Below are positions 26,270-33,038 of a stretch of 49,013 bases of DNA, one piece after another; positions within the stretch are counted from its first letter, which is position 1, and each line of letters begins with the position of its first letter. The stretch comes from Candidatus Eisenbacteria bacterium (GTDB taxonomy: Bacteria; Eisenbacteria; RBG-16-71-46; CAIMUX01; JAHJDP01), in contig JAHJDP010000114.1 of NCBI GenBank assembly GCA_018831195.1, positions 1-49,013 of the forward strand, given 5' to 3'. Under the pieces are notes generated by a model, which ran no database searches, had not been told where the DNA came from, and saw only the letters and a list, made by a program, of their open reading frames with translations. Position numbers and translations under genes: made by a program.

Positions 26270-27199
26270 ATGATTCAAGTCAACGGTCTTCGCAAGAGTT
26301 TCGGTTCGATGGCAGCGGTCGACGGCGTCAAATTCCGGGTCGACGCCGGCGAGGTCTACGGGTTGCTGGGACCCAACGGCGCCGGCAAGACGACGACCAT
26401 TTCCATGCTTTGCGGCCTGCTGCATCCCGACGGCGGCGAGATTCTCATTAACGGCAACGATCCATGGGGATCTCCCGATGAGGTCCGGCGCACCATGTCG
26501 GTCGTGCCGCAGGATTTGGCGGTTTACGAGGATCTTACGGCAAAAGAGAATTTGGAGTTTTGGGGCAAGTTATACGATCTAAGCGGCGCTCCGCTTTCCC
26601 GCCGTGTCGATGAGGTTCTCGAGACTATCGGACTCAAAGACCGGGCCTGCACGCGGGTCTCCACCTATTCGGGCGGCATGAAACGCCGGCTGAATCTCGG
26701 TATGGCGCTGATACCGAATCCAAAGGTCCTGCTTCTTGATGAACCGACGGTGGGTATCGATCCGCAAGCCCGCCTGCGCATTTTGGAGCTTGTTAAATCA
26801 CTCGCCGCCGATGGCGTCGCCGTTCTTTACACCACACACTACATGGAGGAGGCGCAGGATATCTGTGACCGGATCGGCATCATGGATGGGGGAAAGATCC
26901 TGGCAACGGGAACACTGGAGGAGCTGACCCGGCTGGTCGGCGAGGGGGATCTGGTGACATTGCGGGGTGAATTCACACCGGATGATCTCAATACCTACTT
27001 AAAACAGGGTCCAGGACTTAAAATTATCCGGGCCGAAAAGGGATTTGCTTTACTCTCGCTTGACCGGGCGGCCGCGAAAATGAGCCAATTTCTGGAAGAG
27101 CTCTATGGCTCATCTCTCAAGATCCAGGATCTCTCGATCAAACCGCCGACGCTTCAAGATGTCTTTATCAAATTGACCGGCCGCGAGTTCAGGAATTAG
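26270..27199 (+). CDS. ABC-2 type transporter ATP-binding protein
   Basis: This roughly 309-aa ATPase starts at ATG 26270, giving 'MIQVNGLRKSFG'; a longer frame from 26207 is less likely. Motifs: Walker A GPNGAGKTTT (34-43), Q-loop 'SVVPQDLAVYEDLTAKENLE', signature 'YSGGMKRRLNLG', Walker B 'VLLLDEPTVGID' and the H-loop in 'LYTTHYMEEA'. The C-terminal extension ending 'TLQDVFIKLTGREF' is typical of drug or polysaccharide exporters. It opens a four-gene operon with two ABC-2 permeases and the HD hydrolase. Confidence 0.93.
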   Translation: MIQVNGLRKSFGSMAAVDGVKFRVDAGEVYGLLGPNGAGKTTTISMLCGLLHPDGGEILINGNDPWGSPDEVRRTMSVVPQDLAVYEDLTAKENLEFWGKLYDLSGAPLSRRVDEVLETIGLKDRACTRVSTYSGGMKRRLNLGMALIPNPKVLLLDEPTVGIDPQARLRILELVKSLAADGVAVLYTTHYMEEAQDICDRIGIMDGGKILATGTLEELTRLVGEGDLVTLRGEFTPDDLNTYLKQGPGLKIIRAEKGFALLSLDRAAAKMSQFLEELYGSSLKIQDLSIKPPTLQDVFIKLTGREFRN

Positions 27200-27207
27200 G
27201 CGGCGTC

Positions 27208-28467
27208 ATGGGAAAGCTTCTCTGGCTTCTGCGTAAAGATCTCCTGCGGCGCTTCCGCTCACCGGCGGGGACGCTGATCGCCCTCTCCTTCCCGCTCGGT
27301 ATCATCATCATTATGGGGCTCGTCTTCCGCCCCCACGCGGGCCGCTCGTCCCTGCCCGCCGTTGAGGTGGCCCTTGTGAATGAAGACACGGGATTTCTAA
27401 GCCGTCTTCTCATGGGAGCGATCTCTCAAGATCGCGGCGACGCGAGACTCTCCGTTCATATGGCGGAATCCTATGATGAGGGTCTTAAATTGGTTCGGCG
27501 GGACAAGGTTTCCGGGCTCTTAAGAATCCCGCCGGGATTCACTGATTCGCTGATGCAGCAACAGCCGACACACCTTGACGTCGTTAAGAATCCGTCACAG
27601 AGCATCATGCCGCAGGTCATTGAAGAAGGCGCCGGAGTACTGGCCGTCTACCTCACCGCCGGATCGCGTCTCCTGGCCGAACCAATCATGAGGATCCGCG
27701 AGGCCTCCACAACCGATTCGCTTCCCTCTGATCTTCTCGTCAGCGATATCTCACAGCAGATCAATCAACGGATCCGCGGCGCGTCTAATGTTATCTTCCC
27801 TCCCATCCTGAGTGTTTCAAAAGACACGCTGGCGGCGGCATCGGAAGGGAGCGGCGGCGGATACAGCCCCTTCGCCATGATGCTTCCAGGTTTTGCCATC
27901 ATGGGCCTCCTTTTCCTGAGTGAGCTAGGGCTGGCCGACCTCCTGCGGGAAAGTCAAACGGGAACCCTGCGCCGTCTCCGAACGGCGCCCTTTGCTTCTG
28001 GATGGATCATTCTTTCAAAACTCATCCTCAGCGTCATCATCGCCTTTCTCGGCTTCATTATCCTGATGATCTCCGCATCGCTCGTTCTCAATGTCACGTG
28101 GGGCTCGCCGCTCGCTATCCTGACGGTCGGTTTTGCCACCGCCCTTGCCGCAACCGGGATTATCGCGCCGCTCTACGGCATTCTGCGCTCGGAGCGACAG
28201 GCGGGTCTCATCAGCACTTTTGTTATCCTGGCGATGTCATTCGTCGGGGGGAGTTTTTGGCCGAGAGAGATGATGCCTCCCTCCTTCCAGCTTCTGTCTC
28301 CTTTTACATTAAATCATTGGGCCCTCGAGGGATTCCGGGCGTTGCTGCGCGGGGACTCGATCGGCGCCGCCCTCGGCGCCAGCCTGCCGGTTCTGCTCCC
28401 GGTGGCTTGTGCCGGCTGGATTCTGGGCGTGTTCATCTTGCGGCGGCTGATTGAGAGGCGGGCGTAA
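27208..28467 (+). CDS. ABC-2 type permease 1
   Basis: This 419-aa membrane subunit has one N-terminal transmembrane helix ('LIALSFPLGIIIIMGLVF'), a periplasmic domain of about 190 residues, then five or six helices near the end including 'MMLPGFAIMGLLFLSELGLA' and the 'E..+G+L+R+..P' signature 'RESQTGTLRRLRTAPF'. This is the ABC2_membrane_3/YhgE-like arrangement. Start is 8 bp after the ATPase stop, and its stop overlaps the start of the second permease (TAATG). Substrate unknown; the paired permeases suggest a heterodimeric exporter. Confidence 0.9.
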   Translation: MGKLLWLLRKDLLRRFRSPAGTLIALSFPLGIIIIMGLVFRPHAGRSSLPAVEVALVNEDTGFLSRLLMGAISQDRGDARLSVHMAESYDEGLKLVRRDKVSGLLRIPPGFTDSLMQQQPTHLDVVKNPSQSIMPQVIEEGAGVLAVYLTAGSRLLAEPIMRIREASTTDSLPSDLLVSDISQQINQRIRGASNVIFPPILSVSKDTLAAASEGSGGGYSPFAMMLPGFAIMGLLFLSELGLADLLRESQTGTLRRLRTAPFASGWIILSKLILSVIIAFLGFIILMISASLVLNVTWGSPLAILTVGFATALAATGIIAPLYGILRSERQAGLISTFVILAMSFVGGSFWPREMMPPSFQLLSPFTLNHWALEGFRALLRGDSIGAALGASLPVLLPVACAGWILGVFILRRLIERRA

Positions 28468-29633
28468 TGCAAAGGCTGAATCATATCATCGCCTTGGCCG
28501 CGACGGAGATCCGGCTCACTCTTCGGGACCGGGGAGCCCTGCTTTGGATCTTTCTGATGCCCCTCGTATTCGGTTTTTTCTTCGGAAGCGTGATTCCATC
28601 CGGCTCATCGAGCGGGAGTTCCGTTGCGCTGAATATTGTCGATCTGGACCTAGACATTCTCTCAAGGCAACTTGTCTCATCACTGCAGGGCGAAGGTTTC
28701 ACCACCACGGTTCACGACACGATGCCCGCCCGGGACAAGCTCTATCGAGCTTTGATCATTCCAAAGGGCCTGACGCGAAACATCCTCTCGGGACAGCGGG
28801 ATTCCCTGCAGTTCATCCAGACCAAGGAAGCCGGCACGACGGGAACGATGGCCGCCCAGGTCAGGATTCACAAAGTTATCGTCCGGACCCTGTCGGCATT
28901 GACGGAGACTTTGGCGGAGACACCGGCAGAGACGGGGGAGAAACATGAGGTCACGGAGAAGGAGTTGAACGCCCTCTTTCAGCGGCCGGATCTGGTAACG
29001 ATAAAGACTACCACGGCGCGTGCGGATCGGGACACACCGGGCGGTTTCAAACAATCGATGCCCGGCATGATTGTCATGTTCGTGCTGCAGATGTCGTTGA
29101 TTTACGGCGGGATCTTTATGGTGCTGGACCGGCAGACCGGACGTCTGCGCCGCCTGGCCACCACGCCGGCGGGACCGCTGCAAATTTTTCTCGGTAAAAT
29201 CCTCGGCCTCTCGATCCTCGCTCTCATGCAGACCTTTGTATTGGTCGTTGTCTCACGCTTCCTCTTTCATCTTCATTGGGGATCTCCCATCGCTCTGTCC
29301 ATATTGATTCTCGCTTACATTTTTAGCGTCGCCTCGCTCGGCATCACTCTGGGCGCCTTCGCCAAAACGCCGGAGCAGGCCCGCGGCTTGGGACTTCTCT
29401 TTACCATGATCCTCTCGTCGCTGGGAGGGTGCTGGTGGCCGATGGAGATCGTCCCAAAGGCGGGGCAGATCTTCGGTCATCTTTTTCCAACGGCCTGGGC
29501 GATGGACGGAATGCATCAGATCATCTCTTTCGGCAATGGCGTCTCCGCCATTCTCATGCCGGCGCTGGTCCTTTGCGGCTACGGCCTTCTGTTCCTGCTG
29601 GCGGGCACCGCCCTCTTCAGGAGAGTTTTATGA
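28467..29633 (+). CDS. ABC-2 type permease 2
   Basis: This 388-aa protein repeats the layout of its neighbour: an N-terminal helix ('LLWIFLMPLVFGFFFGSV'), a periplasmic domain, and a C-terminal membrane block with 'DRQTGRLRRLATTPAGPLQI' and 'GLLFTMILSSLGGCWWPMEI'. The start codon overlaps the previous stop, and its own stop overlaps the next start (ATGA), so translation of the operon is coupled. It pairs with permease 1 to form the transmembrane channel of the exporter. Confidence 0.9.
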   Translation: MQRLNHIIALAATEIRLTLRDRGALLWIFLMPLVFGFFFGSVIPSGSSSGSSVALNIVDLDLDILSRQLVSSLQGEGFTTTVHDTMPARDKLYRALIIPKGLTRNILSGQRDSLQFIQTKEAGTTGTMAAQVRIHKVIVRTLSALTETLAETPAETGEKHEVTEKELNALFQRPDLVTIKTTTARADRDTPGGFKQSMPGMIVMFVLQMSLIYGGIFMVLDRQTGRLRRLATTPAGPLQIFLGKILGLSILALMQTFVLVVVSRFLFHLHWGSPIALSILILAYIFSVASLGITLGAFAKTPEQARGLGLLFTMILSSLGGCWWPMEIVPKAGQIFGHLFPTAWAMDGMHQIISFGNGVSAILMPALVLCGYGLLFLLAGTALFRRVL

Positions 29634-30211
29634 ACAGCGAGTCCTACGGAATGACATCCAGAATTCTGCGGGCCGTGCAGGTCGCTGTCGAGGCGCACTC
29701 GGGGCAAAACCGCAAAGCGTCCGAGGTCCCCTATGTGCTTCACCCTCTGGCCGTGGCCGCGAAACTTGTCGCTCTCGGCAGCGCCGAAGACATGATCATT
29801 GCCGGCATTCTTCACGATACCGTCGAAGACACCGATCTCACGTCAGAAATGATCAAGAGGGAATTCGGTCCCGAAGTTATGCGGATTGTTGAAGGGTGCT
29901 CGGAGCCCGATAAGTCGGATACCTGGGAGAATCGGAAGCGGCATACCCTCGAAATGCTGAAGACGGCGCCGGATGATGTTTTGATTGTTTCCTGGGCCGA
30001 TAAATTGGATAATATTCGTTCTATCCGAGACGACATGGCACGGTGTCATGAATCAATCTGGAAACGTTTTCGCCGGCCGCGGGAAAGCCAGGAGTGGCTG
30101 TTTCGATCCTTGCTCCAGGTCTTTGAAGACCGGATGAAAAACAGTCCGCTGGATGAGCTCGTCGAGGAATTCCGCGTTGAGGTAGAGCGTGTTTTCGGGC
30201 CTCAGAAGTAG
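29630..30211 (+). CDS. HD-domain phosphohydrolase (MESH1/SpoT-hydrolase-like)
   Basis: This 193-aa protein has the HD-fold motifs of stand-alone ppGpp hydrolases: 'VEAHSGQ' (H23), 'YVLHPLAVA' (H38), 'ILHDTVEDTDL' (H62-D63, E66-D67) and 'SWADKLDNIRSI'. MESH1-type enzymes remove the 3' pyrophosphate from (p)ppGpp or act on NADPH; the substrate here is untested. The ATG at 29630 overlaps the TGA of the permease (ATGA), so it is the last gene of the exporter operon and translationally coupled to it, which is unusual for this family. Confidence 0.87.
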   Translation: MNSESYGMTSRILRAVQVAVEAHSGQNRKASEVPYVLHPLAVAAKLVALGSAEDMIIAGILHDTVEDTDLTSEMIKREFGPEVMRIVEGCSEPDKSDTWENRKRHTLEMLKTAPDDVLIVSWADKLDNIRSIRDDMARCHESIWKRFRRPRESQEWLFRSLLQVFEDRMKNSPLDELVEEFRVEVERVFGPQK

Positions 30212-30228
30212 GCGTTCTGCGCCCGGTT

Positions 30229-31437
30229 TCAAAGAAGCTGAGACAAGAAAGTCTTTGCGGGAACCACCAGCGGATCCCGGGGCGAAGCGAAACAATCCGC
30301 ATCCACATATTCAGCATCAATGATCACCTGAAATGCGAAGGGCGCTTTGACTTGGTCCTGGAAATACCTAAGGTTCCGGCTCAGCGATTCATCCCGATAT
30401 TTGACTTCGACCAGGAACCAGGGCGTCCCATCACGAACCACTACAAAATCGACTTCGCGCTTTTCTTTATCCCGCAGGTAGCCGAGCTCGAACTTTCCCA
30501 ATCCCATATCATTCCAACCGTCCACGGCCTTTAGAAGATGGCATGCTACAAATGTTTCGGATTTGTCGCCCGCATCATCGATGGAAGCCCAATCCCGCAA
30601 GAACCACTTGGGCTCCTTCCGCAACGACCGGGAAACATTCTTGGACCATGGCCTGATGTAAAAACCAAGGTGGAAGTGGCGCAGGGTATCGATCCATCGG
30701 CGGATGGTGTCGACGGAAACTCGCACCTCCTTCGCCAAATTCCCATAAACAAGCTGATGGGCCGATCGACCGGCAAGGTGCCTGACCAACAATTCCAACT
30801 GAGCCACCTGCTGTATCTGTGTCAAATCCCGGATGTCCTCTCGAATGAGTTGCTCCAGCCGCAATGACTGCCATCGGCGGCTGAAGCGGCGATCGCGCTT
30901 TAAAAAAGGCTCCGGATAACCTCCGTGCTCCCAGAGGGCGTCGAATTCGGCCGCCTTGACCCGCTGTGGTGATCGCACGATCCGCTTCGGGTCGGGAAGA
31001 TCTCTGGCGATCGTTTCGGCAAGCGAGAAGGGGTGCATGTGGTAGAGGAAGTAACGGCCCATCAAGCTGTCTCCGCCGCGGCGATAAATATCCATGCGGC
31101 TGCTGCCCGTAACGATGATGTGAACTTGGTCGGCACAGGTGTCAAAGAAACCCTTAAGAAACGATTTCCACTGAGGATATTTGTGCAACTCGTCAAAAAG
31201 AGTCGTCGGCTTCGTTTCTGAGAGCCGATCGAGTTTGAGAGATTTGATGAGCCCGTCCGGCCCGGCAAGAATTTGTTCCCGGTCATCGACATTGTCCCAG
31301 TTGGCATAGGCGCCGGCGTGATTCCGGCATGTGGTCGTCTTGCCCACCTGCCGCGGGCCACTGACAAAGATCATCTGTCGGTGGTGTTCCAAATGCTCCG
31401 CGATGATCGCGTCGTAGAGGCGTTCCCTGGTTTTCAT
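30229..31437 (-). CDS. AAA ATPase with DUF4143 (PD-(D/E)XK-like) C-terminus, copy 1
   Basis: This roughly 402-aa protein has Walker A 'VSGPRQVGKTT' near residue 28-38, 'FDELHKYPQWKSFLKG' as Walker B segment, 'IIVTGSSRMDIYRRGGDSLMGRYF' and a winged-helix stretch ('VRVSVDTIRRWIDTLRH'). The DUF4143 part ends in a nuclease-like core: D in 'REVDFVVV' and E-x-K in 'LVEVKYRD'. The start at 31437 (MKTRERLYD) is preferred because the upstream palindrome ends three bases before it; an ATG at 31458 lies inside the palindrome. Such ATPases are mobile-like accessory genes of unknown role. Convergent with the HD gene. Confidence 0.85.
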   Translation of the reverse strand: MKTRERLYDAIIAEHLEHHRQMIFVSGPRQVGKTTTCRNHAGAYANWDNVDDREQILAGPDGLIKSLKLDRLSETKPTTLFDELHKYPQWKSFLKGFFDTCADQVHIIVTGSSRMDIYRRGGDSLMGRYFLYHMHPFSLAETIARDLPDPKRIVRSPQRVKAAEFDALWEHGGYPEPFLKRDRRFSRRWQSLRLEQLIREDIRDLTQIQQVAQLELLVRHLAGRSAHQLVYGNLAKEVRVSVDTIRRWIDTLRHFHLGFYIRPWSKNVSRSLRKEPKWFLRDWASIDDAGDKSETFVACHLLKAVDGWNDMGLGKFELGYLRDKEKREVDFVVVRDGTPWFLVEVKYRDESLSRNLRYFQDQVKAPFAFQVIIDAEYVDADCFASPRDPLVVPAKTFLSQLL

Positions 31438-31440
31438 ACT

Positions 31441-31502
31441 GACTATTATCGGTAGCATCGTAGAATAGTCAAGACCATTTTACGATGGCCCTAATAATAG
31501 TC
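31441..31502. promoter_or_regulatory. Large imperfect palindrome before DUF4143 copy 1
   Basis: Two 22-bp arms (31441-31462 and 31481-31502) match at 17 of 22 positions when one is reverse-complemented, with perfect ends GACTATTAT/ATAATAGTC and CATCGTA/TACGATG. The 18-bp centre holds an extra AATAGTC. The palindrome ends exactly three bases before the ATG at 31437. It is a candidate autoregulatory operator or a cis-element recognised by the ATPase. Confidence 0.75.
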
Positions 31503-31525
31503 GGGGCTTCCGAAGAGAGGGGATC

Positions 31526-31544
31526 TTTTGCCCCGGGGGCAAAA
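31526..31544. terminator. Hairpin downstream of hgcB
   Basis: TTTTGCCCC and GGGGCAAAA form a perfect stem around a single central base, 50 bp after the hgcB stop and before the divergent-side ATPase promoter. The A/T ends of the stem make it symmetrical, so it could end transcripts from either direction. No separate T-tract is seen beyond it on the hgcB-reading strand. Confidence 0.5.
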
Positions 31545-31593
31545 ATCAGCACAGCTTATTATTTATCAGAGGGATGCGAAACCGAGGGATCCG

Positions 31594-31863
31594 TTAAGCG
31601 CAGCAGCAATCCCCCTTCTTGCCGAAGGCCGCCATGATCGCCCCGGTGGCGCAACCGACACCGGCCCTGACCTGGATCGCTTCCGTGGGGCAATTCCGGG
31701 CGCAGGCGCCGCATTCCATACAAAGATCCCGGTCGGTCGTTCTCACTTTGCGGCCAACGATTTCGAGGACCCCATGCGGGCAGACGATGACGCACATCCC
31801 GCAGCCATTACATTTCTCTTCGATAAGGTTCAAGGTCACGACATCCGCAAGATATTTCATCAT
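31594..31863 (-). CDS. hgcB: HgcB, 4Fe-4S ferredoxin of mercury methylation
   Basis: This 88-89-aa ferredoxin has two CX2CX2CX3C motifs: C18, C21, C24, C28 and C48, C51, C54, C58. The HgcB-specific extra Cys is C71 in 'GVGCATGAI', and the C-terminus ends in DCCCA (C86-C88), matching the family's conserved terminal vicinal cysteines. HgcB reduces the corrinoid of HgcA and probably handles Hg(II) at its C-terminal thiols (established for the family). It starts 41 bp after hgcA, preceded by GGAG; the start is one of two adjacent ATG codons. The order hgcA-hgcB is the canonical one. Confidence 0.95.
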   Translation of the reverse strand: MMKYLADVVTLNLIEEKCNGCGMCVIVCPHGVLEIVGRKVRTTDRDLCMECGACARNCPTEAIQVRAGVGCATGAIMAAFGKKGDCCCA

Positions 31864-31904
31864 GGTATCGGCTCCATACTAATGGGTTTCGATACTGCCG
31901 GCGC

Positions 31905-33029
31905 CTAAACAAAAAACAGGCGCGCGATCCAAAACACCAGCCCTATAACAGCACCGGCGATTTGGGCGGGAACCGCGAAATGCATCTCCCTCTTCACCCC
32001 GGACAGTGATGTATAGGTTGACGCCCCGGTATAGTTCATCGCCATGAAGGCCGTGATCGCCGGCGTCAACATCAGCCAGGCAACCGCCTCAAGCCGGTCG
32101 CCGGGACTCCTCAGGGAAAGCAGACCCGTGCCCCAGAAGATGGCAACGAGGGCCAGGCCGATAAGGGCGCCCTTGATGAAGAACGCGCGGCCGGGAATCC
32201 ACGGCAACAGCATTGGCGTCACCACGCCCCCGGCAAGATAGGCAATAAAGATTAGAAGCGCCGCTCTCAATCCGCGCCCCGGCAAGAGGGCCGGATCGTA
32301 TCCACTCCGGTGAATTCCCGCCAACAGCAGAAAGAGAACCATGGCCATCATTGTATAACCACACCATTGGACAAGCTCTACCGGCACGACGGCCAGGCGG
32401 GCGGGAAGGTCGAAGCGGACACGGCGCATCCCGGGTGTGGCTTTCTTGCCATTCTCAAGAAAACGGCGGATGTCGCCCGCCAATACCGGGCCATAGATGA
32501 CGCGAAACCCGGACCCTTTCTTGATCTCATGGGCGGCGACGCCGGGCGCCCCCAGCTGCGGGAGGATCAGTTCGCGATGGGAGACGATCTCAGCTAGACG
32601 GGTCTGCTGCACGCGATGGATCAACTCACCGGTGCCGAAAGTCCCTTTGCCGGCGGCGCACCAGACATTGATGCCTTTTGTGTCGAGGACCAAGATCCAG
32701 GCATCCAACCGGCCCAGGTCCTTTCGGAGCGAGTCAAAAGTCAATTTATAATTGGCGGTGACGAGAACCGGGGACTCGGTTGTGGGATGACCGGCGGCGT
32801 AGAGGCCCGGGGGAACGGCGTAATTCATCCGGCCGATATTCCAGCGCACCTTCATGCCGCCGATTCGGTCGGCCCGCGAAAGTATCGTTTTAACAATGGG
32901 TATGTGCCCAGCCGGCGTCTCAATCGTCCCTGCGGTCCACGCTGTATCGGCCGGCAGAGCACCCTCTTCCTTTAAGGCGGCCGGCGTTATCCCGCAGCAG
33001 CCTGCGCTTTTCTTATCCGGTTCTTTCAA
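31905..33029 (-). CDS. hgcA: HgcA, corrinoid methyltransferase of mercury methylation
   Basis: This 374-aa protein has the HgcA layout: an N-terminal corrinoid-binding domain related to the CO-dehydrogenase/acetyl-CoA synthase corrinoid protein, with the diagnostic cap-helix motif NVWCAAGK at 121-128 (Cys124 as the expected cobalt ligand), then five transmembrane helices from about 215, including 'MNYTGASTYTSLSGV' in the characteristic position. HgcA transfers a methyl group from methylcobalamin to Hg(II). The start is TTG at 33029, with AGGG nearby; no ATG is available until 'GGMKVRWN'. It begins 9 bp after the stop of the M6 protease and in the same frame, so it may be transcribed with that gene. 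Confidence 0.96.
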   Translation of the reverse strand: MKEPDKKSAGCCGITPAALKEEGALPADTAWTAGTIETPAGHIPIVKTILSRADRIGGMKVRWNIGRMNYAVPPGLYAAGHPTTESPVLVTANYKLTFDSLRKDLGRLDAWILVLDTKGINVWCAAGKGTFGTGELIHRVQQTRLAEIVSHRELILPQLGAPGVAAHEIKKGSGFRVIYGPVLAGDIRRFLENGKKATPGMRRVRFDLPARLAVVPVELVQWCGYTMMAMVLFLLLAGIHRSGYDPALLPGRGLRAALLIFIAYLAGGVVTPMLLPWIPGRAFFIKGALIGLALVAIFWGTGLLSLRSPGDRLEAVAWLMLTPAITAFMAMNYTGASTYTSLSGVKREMHFAVPAQIAGAVIGLVFWIARLFFV

Positions 33030-33038
33030 ATGGATACC

